Part shown: positions 32,388-44,547 of the stretch, piece by piece
How positions within the stretch are numbered: the first letter of the stretch is position 1
Layout: each line of letters opens with the position of its first letter
Made by a program: the position numbers and the translations under genes
Notes under the pieces: model-generated
Seen by the model: the letters and a program-made list of their open reading frames with translations, nothing else
Databases searched by the model: none
Told to the model about the DNA's origin: nothing
From: Trichaptum fuscoviolaceum
Lineage: Eukaryota > Basidiomycota > Agaricomycetes > Hymenochaetales > Trichaptaceae
Direction: 5' to 3'
Assembly: GCA_910574455.1 (NCBI GenBank)
Contig: CAJSYZ010000004.1
Coordinates: forward strand, 3,330,565 to 3,394,564
Length of the DNA stretch: 64,000 bases

Positions 32388-35300
32388 ATGTCCAGGTGGG
32401 TAAACCTAACAGCTGGCGAAGTCATTGGGGCTTTTCCAGCAGGGACCTTTTCCATGGAGGCGCAGCGTCGGCGACGAGAGCTTGAGTTAGAGATCGCCGT
32501 CATGGATGATGACTCGAAGGCGTTGCTCGTGAGATTGGCGAGGGAGAAACGAGCGCGCGCAAGGCGATCGGAGCCGACTGTGTCTGGCACGCGGGGAACA
32601 TTGGAAGGACACGCCCGGCGCCGTCAAGAGTATGACCGGAACCCCGAGCGATATATGGACCTGCCAACGCGAGAGCAGTGGGCGAACTCGCTACGAGCGG
32701 TGCGTGCTGCGACTTCCAATGAGCGAATTTGTCGCGTGGTGTGCGTCGTTTGTGCGCGTGAAAGGTTTGGGTCGCAGTGCAAGGACATCCTGCTTACGGA
32801 TCTACCGTGTAAGGAACGACTGGCACCGGCTCAGTCGCACGCAGCTCACCGTCTGTTTGAGGGAATGCTGCTGGAGACGCGGTATGTGAGGAGCAGTGCA
32901 GGCGGCGCCTTGGGAAGCATATGCGAAGATTGCGACAGTTCACTCAAGAACGCTAAACGACCACGGCTCGCGTTGGCTAACGACATGTGGGTCGGTGATG
33001 TGCCTGAGGAGCTGCAGGGCTTGACGGTGCCGGAGCAGATGCTGATTGCCTTGCAATTCGCCCGCTGTTATGTTTTCAAGCTTTTCCCGCGGAATGGACA
33101 CGTTGGGGATCCGGATATGCTGCAGAGCGGCTTGGCGGGCAATGTGACGACATTTCCTTTGAACAATGAGCAGGTCTTGTCCATGTTGGAAGGACGGATG
33201 CTGCCACGACCACTGAGTGTGTTGGCGTCAGTAATTGCTGTCACATTTGTGGGCGTGGGCAGACTTCCCAAGCGCTGGTTGAAGTCGACATTCCGTGTGC
33301 GGCGAGTGCGAGTGCATGGCGCGTTACGGTGGCTGAAGGCGAATAATGCAATGTATTCTCATATGGATATCGCGGAAGTGAATTTGCGCGCTTTGCCGGA
33401 AGATGGTGTGCCGATGGAGATTCTTAGCACAGTAATGCACGAAAGGAACGGAACTGTCGTAGACGAGGAACGTGCAGGGTACGTGCCAGACGGAACGGAC
33501 GAGACGTTTGAGGATGGCGAGACTCGTTCGCTCGATGACCTAGAAGATGAGGACGGTAGTGAAGATGAGCAACGCGCGGAAGCGAACTCAACAGGTAAGT
33601 ATTCGTCACTGCCGTGTGGAAGAGGATTACTTACATTTTCAAAGGGGTACTGGAACCGGACGTCGTGCCCTTGCAACACTTGGGGGTGCACGATACCGTA
33701 ATGAGTACGTTGAGTTCGTCGGAACTCATGATGTGGGCGCTCGCGAATGCGGGTGGTGATGAACGCGAAGGCGGTTATGCAGTGAGGCATGGTCGACGAG
33801 CGCTCTCGACTTTCGGGCGTACATTGGATGGGTCACCCGTGAATGGCGATGGACGTAACCCATTGGCAGCCTGTTTCCCGACATTATTTCCATACGGTGT
33901 GGGAGGAATTGAAGCTGCCAGAGAAGCGGACGTGGGTTTCCTTGAGCACGTACGATGGTGTCTGGAATATTGTGACAAGCGCTTTCGACACCATCATTCG
34001 TTCTACTTCGTCGCGTTCGGAATCGAGCAGAGGCGGGAAGTCATGAGGAGCGCTCGCGTGCAGATGAAACGGAAGGACTTCGATAGGCACTCGCAACTCT
34101 TGCAGACCCTAACGTTAGCCGACTTGCAGAAGGCGGAAGAGGAGGAAAGTCGAAATGTGCCAGTCAGCGATCGCCGAGTAGCTCTCCTTAAGGCGAACTT
34201 GTTCTCTGCCAGTGCAAAGGTAACGGGATCGGACGCAAGGCGGTCGAGTTACTTTCCGTGTATGTGGGGAACGACGATGATGAAAGGACCTTCAGCGTTG
34301 TTCGTTACGGTCAATCAGAACGACATCGATGAGCCAGTGGTGCAGGTGTTCGCCGGAGAGAGCATCGATATGGACAGGTTCTCTGCAACCGCGGGTCCAA
34401 GTGAACAAACGAGAGCACGTAATGTTGCGCTGGATCCATTCGCAGCGGCACTGGCGTTTAACTATATGAGTAAGGTTTTACTGGAGCATCTCTGGGGAGT
34501 GAAAAAAACGGACTTCACGACTTCCAGTTCCGTCGGCGCTCTCGGGACCGTGGAAGCGTACTTCGGCGTGGTGGAGGCGCAAGGACGGGGAACACTTCAC
34601 TTGCATATGATGGTATGGCTAAAAGACGCGCCGACCGCGGAAGAGATGGAGCGCTTTCTGAAGGACGAGGGTTTCAGGGAGAAGGTGAAGGCATTCATCT
34701 CGATGCACATTCGGTCGCATGTGGATGGCTTGGGGTCAAAGGAGGAGGTTGATGCGACACCTAGACAACGTGGAGTGGGATTCAGTCGCCCTCCAGACCC
34801 AGATTCGGAGAGCTTTGAGAGGCAAGCGCGCGAATTGGAGAAGTCGGTCGTTAGATCACAGCAAGTGCACACTTGTAAGAGAACGACTTGCCTAAGATTC
34901 AACAAGAACGGGAAGCTGGTCTGTAAACGTCGTGCACCTTTCCGATTAGCGTGTGAGGATTGGGTTCATGAGACAGGCGAGTGGGGGAGCAAACGTCTGT
35001 TCGAGTATATGAACAGTTGGAATCCGGCGGTGACGCTCGCTTTCAGATGCAATAACGACATGAAGCTGACGATGAGGGACGGGAGTCAAGAGGAGCTACG
35101 TGGTATATGAGCAAGTATACAACGAAGAGACAGGACAAAACTCACAATCGCTCGGCGCTGTTAGCCCGCGCGTTCGCGTACCATGAAGACCAGAGTCAGC
35201 AGGCCTTGGACGCAAGAAATAATCACCGTCTGCTATTGTCCCGCTGTCTCACGACTTTGAACAGGGAGCAGGAACTCAGCGGGCCACAGGTTATCAGTTA

Positions 35301-38099
35301 CTTGATGGGCTGGGGAGATTCATTCCGGAGCCATAATTATACACCTATATTTTGGACGTCGTTTGTGTCTGCCCTGAAACGGTCGTTTAGAGAGTTCAGC
35401 GGTGAGGCAGAAGTAGGAGATGAACGCAGTGATGACTTGCTTGTGCGCGGAGGCGAGGACGAGGAGAATGTTAGTGTGATTTCTGTACTCATCTACGGAC
35501 TCGACTGACTTACTTATAGGAGCGTGTAACATTGTCACCGAATGCTCAGGGTGGATTCCATGCTGCGGGCCAAGTGGAAGACTACGCATTACGTCCGATC
35601 GAGATGGAGAACATGAGTGTCCTCGATTTCTTGCTTGACACATACGAGGCCCCAGTTGCCGCCAGGGCCGGCCGGCGCACAGCTGAAGATAGTGGTGATC
35701 AGGTAGCAAGTGCTGGTCGTCAGCGTGGTCGGCCGCGGAATGAAGTCTTCCGGTACTTGGACGCACATGCTAAATATGAGGGGAAGTGTCGACGCTTGCG
35801 AAGCGTGGGTCACAACACACTACCGACCGTGCAAGGGAAACACTTTTTACCAAAGAGCGCGGAGAATGCTCTATACTGTGCGTCTATGCTAATGCTTCTG
35901 AAGCCGTGGCGGAAACCGAACGACTTGAAGTCTCGTGATTCGAGTTGGAAGGACACGTATGAACTCTTTATTTCGAACGCGGGCAAACGTGTGGTAGATA
36001 TTGTACAGAATATCGACTACTACTATGAAACGAGTGACGCGGCTACAAGAGAACGGGAGAAGGAGAGGGCTGAGGAGCATGTGGGGCGCGAGATATCTGA
36101 GCGTGAATGGGAAGTGGAGGATGTACATGAGACTGTCGATGTTGCGGGACATTTCGACACCGACGCTGAGGATGAGATTATAAGCCGTACGGAGCAGATC
36201 GGTGGGGAGTACATGCACGGATTGGAGGCCATTCGAGTAGGGACTCTCGCTGGAGTTTTCCAGCACGGTTCAACTGCGACGGACGGGACGATGGCAGCAC
36301 GTATCGGAAGTGCTGATGACTATCGTATAGTCACGGAATGGCAGAACGCTCTCTCTAATGCGCAGGAGGGAGATGAGGAACGCATGGACGTTGACATAGC
36401 GGACGAGGGAGTGGTTCGACGAGTGGACGCAGTCGCGGACGACGGATTGGGGACAGTCAACTATGTTGGAGGCGAGGGAGTGGAAGTCGCGGAGGATATC
36501 ATGGCGTCCGTGGATCCTTCCGAATTGTTTGAGGAGCAGAGACGTGCGTTTGATATCGTTAATGACCAGGTACGAAGATGCATGAGGGGAATGGATCCAG
36601 AACCGCTTTTGATGGTTGTGAGTGGTGAAGGAGGTGTGGGGAAGTCGAAGGTCATCCAGACAATCACCAGCTTGTTCGAGAGTTTAAACGTGAAGCATTG
36701 GCTTCGGAAAGCCGCGTACACAGGTGTGGCTGCGTCCTTGATTGAGGGACAGACATTGCACACGTTGACATCCATGCCTCGAAGTGGGCGTGCTGCAGAT
36801 CAATCCGCAGAGACGATAGCGAGGCTCGCTCGAACTCTTGGAGAGGCCAAGTTCCTCATTGTTGACGAAGTGTCAATGGTGGCATCCTCGTTTTTTGCGG
36901 AGATGGACACGGTGATAACGCGAGCGAAAGCTGATCAACCGGAGAATCACAGTGGACGTCCGTTCGGAGGCATGAACGTTATATTATTTGGAGACTTTCA
37001 TCAATTTCCGCCAGTTGCGGCCGGGGTGTCCGTGGCTTTGTTCGCAGACTTTCAGGGAAGGGACCGTGACGATAGGTGTGCTGACGGGAGGCGGTTGTAT
37101 GAACAGTTCCGGACTGTCGTGAGGTTGAAGAAGCAGGTGAGGGTGACGGACCGACATTGGCACGACCTCCTACAGCACGCGCGATATGGAAATTGTAGGA
37201 CACATCATCTGAGGAAGCTGAGGTCGCTCATCATCACGAGTCCGGATTGTCCGCCTACTGACTTCAGTTGCGAACCGTGGAGGTCGGCTGTGTTGATCAC
37301 ACCACGTCATGCGGTACGGAAGCCCTGGAATGCGGAAGCACTGAGAAGTCACTGTGCGCTGGCAGGAGCGACTTTGTATATATGCCGTGCGGAGGACCGT
37401 TATCAAGGACATCGGCTAGCCAAGGATGAAAGGCTGGCGGTGCGTAGGAAGAAAGCGGGAAAAGTGATGCAGGACGTTTTGGAGATTGCAATAGGTATGA
37501 AGGCGATGGTGACCTTCAATGTCAGCACGGATGCCGACATAACAAACGGGGCGAGGGGCGTTGTGCATGACATCGTGCTACACAGTGAAGACGACATCGA
37601 GAGACGTGGGACTGGTGTGGTGAAGTTGAAGCGCTTACCCGCGTACATTCTGGTGAAGTTGGATAGGACGAGGGCGGTCGCTCTACCCGGTCTTCCAGCG
37701 GGAGTGATTCCAGTTGTGCCGCTGGAGAAGACGTTCAGTATTGATTCTAGCACTCGTGGACGTAAAATCACCGTTAGACGTCGTCAATTCCCCCTGACTG
37801 CAGCGTATGCTTTCACAGACTACAGAGCGCAAGGACAAACGATCCCGAACGTGCTCATTGACATTCGAAAGCCTCCGAGCTTCGCTCTCACTCCGTTCAA
37901 TGCGTACGTCGCTTTGTCGCGCAGTCCGGGTGCTGCTAACGTTCGATTAATTGGCGATTTCGAGGACAAACTATTCACACAACATCCAAATGAAATGCTT
38001 CGAAACGAGGATTATCGTCTTGACGTTTTAGACAGGGAGACGAAGATAAGATGGGAGGACGAGGAAGCTGTTGCTCGTCGGCGTATGGAAGGTTTTTGA
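32388..38099 (+). pseudogene. Helitron RepHel, left copy (one frameshift)
   Basis: Replication initiator-helicase that moves the element by a rolling-circle-like mechanism. Exons 32388-33594, 33645-35469 and 35520-38099, with introns of 50 bases each. The N-terminal part (about 1-400) resembles the DUF6570 region of fungal Helitrons (EQMLIALQFARCYVFKLFPR). Next is Helitron_like_N: LFVTVNQNDIDEPVVQVFAG and the HUH-type motif GRGTLHLHMMVW. The Y2 motif is YMSKYTTK at about 35105. The PIF1-like helicase has GEGGVGKS (Walker A), IVDEVSM (Walker B), GDFHQFPPV, YRAQGQT and AYVALSRSP. One base is missing at 35076/35077 relative to the other copy, which separates the HUH motif from the tyrosines. The helicase part is open to TGA 38097-38099, so this copy is probably inactive unless the lesion is a sequencing error. 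Confidence 0.85.
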
Positions 38100-38792
38100 C
38101 GTCGAGAGACATATCTATGGTTCACTTTGTATTGTATTCATTGTTAACTACATTATAGAGAGTCTCATGTACGACAGGGACAATGTACAAATGCTTGTAT
38201 TAACGTGCGCTACAAGTCTCATGATGGTAAGTGGAGAAGAAAGGAAAGGGAGCCAAAGAGCTGCAAGCTTGAGTGAGTATGGCAGGAGACGTGTGGGAAA
38301 CTTGAGCTCGTCAGACTCTCACGCTCATCGTGCCACAGGAAAGGTGTGGAATCGAAGAACGGGTTCCGATCTCTCGTACGATGGGTGGATAGCAGAAAGG
38401 GAGTTGCGATTGTAAAGACGACTCGGGCGAAGCACTTGTTTGACGAGTGATATAGCGCGATGAACCCGATACACACAGTATAGGCAACGACGTTGATCTT
38501 AAATCTGGGAAGCGCAGGGAAAGGCCGTTGGATGTCGCAGGATGTAGGCTTGAATGATTTGCAGTACGCAGTCGCAAGACTTACATATTGGCGAACTTAC
38601 AGCAGTATTGTTCCAGCGGACGCTCGTATATGTCAATGGGAAAAGGTTGTACATTTGTATGGCATAAGGGAACAGAAATGTTGAAATATTTTTGAATAAT
38701 TTCTCTAGGTTACAGTGAAAGGCTTTGTGTTTACATAAGGGAGGATCTAATTTCGTTAGTGAGCAAGGAAACGCTAACTATGTTCTGTATAT
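38100..38792. other. spacer between RepHel and gene B
   Basis: No supported gene; 3' flanks of two convergent genes. Mirrored at about 57376-58068. Confidence 0.5.
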
Positions 38793-39581
38793 TCAGACAG
38801 GCAGTATGAAACGCGTATTGTTAGGAATCAGGATATGCTCGCCCTGCATTAAAGTGAGCGGCCGACAAGGAATTGACGTCGATGATGGCTTACCGGATTT
38901 CCGCAGCGGACGTGCATGAGTCCTCGGCCCTGGTGCTCAACGACGAGGCGGGGTTGGCCTCTACGGTCATGCCATGTGTAAGTGTGAGGTGTAGAGGAAG
39001 TATGGAGGCGTACAATCGAACGCTCGCCTGCGGCGAAATCCATGTCGATATGGCTTTTCCCTGCGTTGTCGCCCGTCGGGTTCTCAGTGACGTTGGTGAC
39101 GGTCACTTCACCATCGGGCAACGTGAGGCCTTGCTGACGTACGTCAGTCGTGCAGGTATGCAGGTTCTGTGCGAGATACGGAGGGGGACCGTTGCGCATG
39201 TCACGAAGAATTGCTGCGTACAGACAGGCTGGGTCCCCGCAAATGGGACAGTCGTTTACGCGACGTGGAGCGTCCTCGACGATGGGTTCCAATGCGGGAG
39301 GCTCGTCAGCCTGGGCTGCAGTGGACCGGGACGCAAGTCGATAAGTTCGTCCCTGGAACTCGAACAGCGCAAGGTTTATCTCTTCTTCGCCGTTGACTTT
39401 CACGCTGTGCTCCAGCTGTGCGGACGTTAGTGAGAGAGACGGGAGTGGGCGAGGCACATACTTTGAGAACGATCTTATTTTGTGCAATCGTACCAGCTTC
39501 GACGAGAAGCTTAGGGATGGATAAGTCACTAGTCGCGAGTACAGCACGGAAACTTACATGGATGGTATGCGTGTCTTCCAT
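38793..39581 (-). CDS. element gene B: unknown small protein, paralogue of C
   Basis: Four exons give 214 residues; in the right copy they are 56587-56610, 56659-56706, 56753-57274 and 57325-57375. The first exon (24 bases) encodes MEDTHTIH and the second (48 bases) encodes LLVEAGTIAQNKIVLK. The body has ALFEFQGRTYRLASRSTAAQ, then a short CPICGDPACLYA motif that may bind metal, and a Thr/Asn-rich beta-like stretch ending LIPNNTRFILPV. The same 24 + 48 base leading exons in phase 0 occur in gene C, so the two look like paralogues. No known domain recognised. It is the neighbour of RepHel, convergent with it. Its role in the element is unknown. Confidence 0.7.
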
Positions 39582-40060
39582 TTTCTCTGTGATGTGAACG
39601 GTGAGGAGGGTGGGGAAGAATGGGTTTTAGACCGCCGCCAGATGTCTCTCGACGCGTTGAAATAAGTCGCTGGGGGAGCGGTACGGTACTCGTGTAATGC
39701 GCAGCTATATTTTGTTCTTGCGCTTTCTCAGATAGAGATTGGGCCGCTAGATTCGTATGGACTCTCTATGCATACGAGGGGGGCCCTGGGTCTCGGTCAA
39801 TCCCGTACGATACTACTAAGGTGGACAGTTACGCCCGTGGTCGACCCTCGATCTGACGCCTGTCACAGCTAATCTGAGGGTGTGATAGCGCAGGGCGTGG
39901 CCGAGCAACATACGTGGTGTGCATAAGCCTTTGTTGACGTTCTGTGTTGAGATCTGTCGTTCAGGGGAGTAGTGAATGAAATTCACTTTTTTTTTCGTTA
40001 CCCCAATCGTTTGGCGACGCAAGCTCGATAGTGGCGTCGATCGAAATGTTGAAGCCATTC

Positions 40061-40405
40061 CCCAGGGACTGTACATACTGTACATTATTGCATAGGAGCC
40101 AATGTGCTGTGTGGCGTTCAATGCAGAGATGGATATCGTTCTGCCATGTGTTGCTTGGACCTTCGGTCTTCTTAATGAATCAGAGACAGATCTCTACATT
40201 TATTCCAATTTCTTACTGAAACAGATGATACGGCCCAGGGAGCGTACATGCTGTACTTTATTGGCTAGGAGCCAATGTGCTGGTCGGCGTTCAATGCGGA
40301 GATGTATATCGTTGAGCTTTGTGTTGCTTGGACCTTGGATCTTCTTAATGTATCAGAGACAGATCTCTACGTCTATTCCAATTGCTTGCTGGAACAAACA
40401 GCAGA
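40061..40405. repeat. 173-base tandem duplication, left copy
   Basis: Two units, 40061-40233 and 40234 to about 40405, sharing CCCAGGGA, GGAGCCAATGTGCTG, TGTTGCTTGGACCTT and ATCAGAGACAGATCTCTAC. The units have diverged from each other more than the two element copies have, so the duplication is older than the element's spread. Confidence 0.85.
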
Positions 40406-40494
40406 GGAGTACTGCATTTGTATGCGAAGGCCATCGTCATTGACCAGTGGCTTGCAGCAGGATGGAAAACTAGAGGTGTTCGCAATTGCAAAGC

Positions 40495-40665
40495 TTGTCT
40501 TTGTTGTACCTGCACATTGTTAAATGGCAAAGTTGTAACATTGCCTGCGAAGACGCCCTGCGACGTATCCGTATCACAAATGTGACCATTCCGGTGGAGG
40601 AGCTTGAAGAGATAAGAATTTGCAAATTGCAAGGCAATCAGCATCTGCTCCAGCATCGTCAAGCA
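40495..40665 (-). pseudogene. internal relic of RepHel N-terminal region
   Basis: The minus strand encodes EQMLIALQFANSYLFKLLHR, NGHICDTDTSQGVFAGN and VTTLPFNNVQV, which matches the RepHel segment at about 33030-33175 (EQMLIALQFARCYVFKLFPR, GNVTTFPLNNEQ). It is an isolated fragment in inverted orientation within the same element. Confidence 0.75.
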
Positions 40666-41012
40666 CGACTTGCATCTTGATTTGTTGTAATTGAACAAAC
40701 TAGGCTACATTCCAAGACTGTGGTTCGAAGGAATGCTGAGAGTAGAATGAATCGATTTGCCGTATAGATGAAGATCGACGTAGTCGCTTGCGGGTCAGAG
40801 CCGGAGCGGAATTTGGAGCGGGTTGTTTTTACATAGCAATTTACCCCGATAAGCCAGTAATTGTTATAGGCTTACCACTTTCTTCAGGCGAGTTGGAATT
40901 TTCGCAGGAATACATATGTGATCTAGATAATGGTACAGGAAGAAAGGAACTCGCAGCTATAGCGTGTGAACAAATTTCTAGGGTGGGGACAGATTTGACC
41001 TCGAGCCGTCTT

Positions 41013-41542
41013 TCAGAAACGGTCACCGACGGCGAAGTTATTGGCGTTAGTGATGTTGTTCCCGTGTGGACTGAATATATGTTGGTTTGTGTACTGTTGG
41101 GGGGGTGTAATGGCCTGCTGAGCATACGGTGATGTGTTGTGGAAGTAGTGATTGCTTGGGTTCGGTACATGATGCTGGTGCAGGTGACGCGGTACGGCAG
41201 CACTATTTACGGCATTCGTACCGTTGAAAATCGGTTGGGATGGTTCGTGCGCTTGTTGCGGAGCGTGGCAGCGGGCGACGCGAAATTGATAGACTGCTCC
41301 AGCATAGTAGATGTGGAACTCCAGCGTGGACTGGCCCGCCGGCAGGGTAACCGCCGTGACCTGGTGTATACAATTGCTCGTTATAATGAGCAGAAGTAAG
41401 CTAGGTAGGAGACGACGTACGGAACCAGTTAGCATGTCCTGTTGGAAACCGGGAGGCATTGCGTGGCACTGAGAAAGTCGGTTAGCACGGGTATGAGGTG
41501 CTGGACGGGGAAACTAACGTGGAATACAACAGAGTCAGACAT
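41013..41542 (-). CDS. element gene C: unknown small protein, paralogue of B
   Basis: Three exons give 139 residues; in the right copy they are 54625-54648, 54699-54746 and 54807-55154. Exon 1 (24 bases) encodes MSDSVVFH, exon 2 (48 bases) CHAMPPGFQQDMLTGS, and exon 3 VTAVTLPAGQSTLEFHIYYA and on to a Gln/Asn/His-rich, probably disordered tail ending NNFAVGDRF. The 24 and 48 base exons with phase-0 introns match gene B exactly in size and phase. The shared core is beta-like (TLEFHIYYAGAVYQFRV against LALFEFQGRTYRLA). The reading stays open in both element copies, which argues for coding. No known family; it lacks the CPxC motif of B. Confidence 0.65.
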
Positions 41543-41807
41543 CGTTCGGTGTTCACGGATGGATTGCAGTGAGTTGGGAAATATGGCAGAGGAACAGCTT
41601 GCTTCGCATTTTATGTAGCGGCCCTCAGAATGCTTTCCTTTGTGGCGCTTATCAGCGCTTTAGCGTTCCCGTGGTTCCGGCAGCAGCTTCATTGGGCAGG
41701 TGCGGTAGTTCCCATACTGGTAGTGATCGGTACTTGCCGTACTCACGTGATGTTTATCATCATTATGTGTTCGCGGTCCATAGCGTACACACTGTGCCGT
41801 GTTGAAC

Positions 41808-44547
41808 ATGACGGATAGCAAGAAACGTAGAAAAGTCGCTAGCAGTCAGGAAGTGAGACAATTCATCGATATCGAAGCACAGGTTGACAGCGAGGACGAC
41901 GACGTAGATGAGTGGAGCTCCGATGGCGAAGGTCAGTGATCAGCCATGAGTGTCGCATGAAGCTTATAGTTGCTGTGCAGTATTCGTCGTCGAGGACGAG
42001 GCGGATGACGACATTCGACCTTCAAATTTTGTGAGTGATCTTGCTATGGAGCGCGAAGGCGACTGGGAAGTGCAAGAGGCCGAGCGAATCGCAAAGCGAT
42101 ACAAGGTCGGAAACGCCTTGGTGACGACGTCGAAAGAGAAGCGCCAATTGCCCTTGAATGAGTACTGGTTAGTACCGGTAAGAGTAGGTGTCTGTAATTC
42201 TGATGGTATCCATCACTGCTAACGTCTTGTTTATCATAAGGTCGGTACAGAGTGGGACACGGCATCGCGTATGAATGAGCTTTTGCCTGAAAGCATGCGA
42301 GCACACTCCTTTGCAGGTTTGCAGGGAAGAGTCTATGTTTGTGCTCCAGAGGGAAGTAAGGCTGTAGAAACACTTCGAGCGCGTGTATCGCTGGTATCGA
42401 CTGCCTACGTCCATAGGCGTTTGTACCGACTGTCTGTGAATGAATCGGATGACATCGGACACTTCATCGAAGGCCGCAGACTGTTAAAGCAAGACTTTCA
42501 GATAGGCTCTTGGGTGAAGATTGTGCGCGGCTTCTCGAAGGGCGACATTGCGCGCGTATACCAGGCGGAGTTGGGGACGGACGTGATCATCCTGCAAGTC
42601 GTTCCACGCTTACCGAAGGAGAATTTGCAGGAGGATGAGCTAAGGTCGTCCGACAGACCTGAACCCGCGTTATTTGACCTGCAGACCGTACCCTTATCTG
42701 CTTCTGGTAATGAGTTCGATGTATTCGAAGGACCATTACCAGACACATACTTGACGCGTGATGGTCGAGTGTTCTTCAGGAATGGGTTGCAGTATTTGAG
42801 GGTAATGGCTCGCCATTACGTGCAGCATTACGAACCAACGGCAGCCGAAGTATCCCTATTCACATTAGCGGGAATCCGGACACTCATGGAAACGAACCGT
42901 GCGTTTTTGCACGCTGGGGATATGGTGTTCGTCAGGTTTGGGGACGACGTCGAGTACAGGGGCCGCGTGCGCAGTAGAACCGAGCGGACTGCCGTTGTGG
43001 ACGTTGAGGAAGAGTGCGTGGACGACTGGATTCTCAGTGTCTCTGAGTTTACGTTGGAGGAGGTCGATCGCGTACTGCAAGTGGGGTGCTGTGTGGACGT
43101 ACGACTCGGTATTTTCAAGGGCATGCAGGGGATTGTCGTGCGATCAAAACCAACTGAGGAGTTCGTAACGGTGTTTAGCCCCGAACGCATGAAACAGGTG
43201 TGTGATGTCCTGTTGTTTTAAGATTGACTGTATCGCTTACGAATTCGCAAAGTGGTGCATACTGAAGGCATTCCTTGAAACGACTTCACGAGTACAAGCA
43301 CGCGTGCTCTTGCCTTCTAAGCCTTCCGTACTGGATGTCGCACATGTACGAGCGCGTCATAGGATGATGCACAAAATTGTCTTCGTCCTCGTTCGCAATC
43401 GCTTTGGACACGTTCGAGGCGTCGATGTAGATGAGCGAATGTTCTTCGTGGAAGTGGTTGGCGATGATTACGGAGAATTTGCAGCGAAGGACCTGGTCTC
43501 GACGTAAGTCCATTTCATTGTGGAGGACAAACGCTCCGTGTATTTATGGATAATGTTAGGGAGGACTGGCTGACGTTGGATCACGTACCCGTGCCAGACA
43601 TCGAAGACGTGAGGAAAAGATTTCGTTTGTTCGTCAGCCGTTCGGAGAAACAATGGACGGCTAGTGACGGACTTTCGTACATGGACGGGTTGTCAACGGA
43701 CAATCACATCGTCTTTGTCTCCCACGGAATGTACAAGACCTTTGCTCATTTCGTGGGTAGCAATGGCAAGGGCGACGCGCTAGTCACTGTGCACCATAGC
43801 ACACAAGTGACTAGCGTTCCTCCACATCTGGTTATTTCTATGTGAGTTAACCGAGATTCGCGACGAAAGTGAGCGCTTACTCTTCCGCTGTTTCATCTGA
43901 GTAGGAGTACTTTCAGGCGACTGGATGGAACATGGCCGGGCAGGCTGAAGTCCATTGTCCGTCGATTCGAAGAACATTACAGCGGGAACAGTCACTCGAA
44001 GGCGCTGAGAGACAGTGAAAGCAGCCGCGAGCGAGTGCGAGATGAAGGACGTGCAAGCGAAGCAATGCAAGGCAGAGACGTCGGCAGTGAAAGTGAATTG
44101 ACTTCCTTTCTGTTGGACTTGAGCGTGTTACCCTTGATAAAGGACTTCCATGTGGTGTTACGCTTCAAGGCGGCCTGCAAAGAACCTCGAAATGTGGACG
44201 GAAAAGTTGCTTGGACAACGACGCACACGGAGGTGGACGTGCAATCACGTGTTATCAGGCTTGCGTATAGGACGAAGGAGGGCTCCAGTCTGAGAGAGGA
44301 GTTCGTACCGGTTGCGAGCCTGGAACCTTGCCTACCTAATTTGCGAGATGACTGTGCGGTAGTCCTCAGTGGTGAGTTGAAGAGTACCGTCGTTTATCCA
44401 TCGCATTCGCACAGAGGCGACGAGCGTATTCGTTCTGGTATCTATTGCAAGAAGCGTAAATCTGATAAGAAGAAGGAGGCATTACTTTTCGGCAGGGCTT
44501 CGATCACGAGGATAAGAGCAGTCGCTCTCGGCCCTCCTTCACAGTGA
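41808..44547 (+). CDS. element-borne NGN-KOW protein resembling Spt5
   Basis: Six exons (41808-41931, 41981-42177, 42241-43197, 43253-43503, 43560-43841, 43905-44547) splice to 817 residues. The N-terminus is basic (DSKKRRK), then acidic (FIDIEAQVDSEDDDVDEW, VVEDEADDD), as in Spt5. The NGN-like part (about 100-195) has NEYWLVPVG, GLQGRVYVCAPEG and RRLYRLSVNESDDI. It is followed at once by a KOW motif, GSWVKIVRGFSKGDIARVYQ, in the place Spt5 has KOW1. Further KOW-like units: GDMVFVRFGDDVEYRGRV, DVRLGIFKGMQGIVVRS, KIVFVLVRNRFGHVRGVDVD and a C-terminal DDCAVVLSGELKSTVVY. Spt5/NusG proteins clamp RNA polymerase for processive elongation. A role in transcribing the element or in chromatin targeting is only inference. 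No CTR repeats are seen. All six exons are open in both copies. Confidence 0.82.

Larger units (their letters stand above)
39582..41012. other. non-coding element segment with repeats
   Basis: About 1.4 kb, no gene. Holds a 173-base tandem duplication and a decayed fragment of the RepHel N-terminus, listed separately. Confidence 0.6.
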
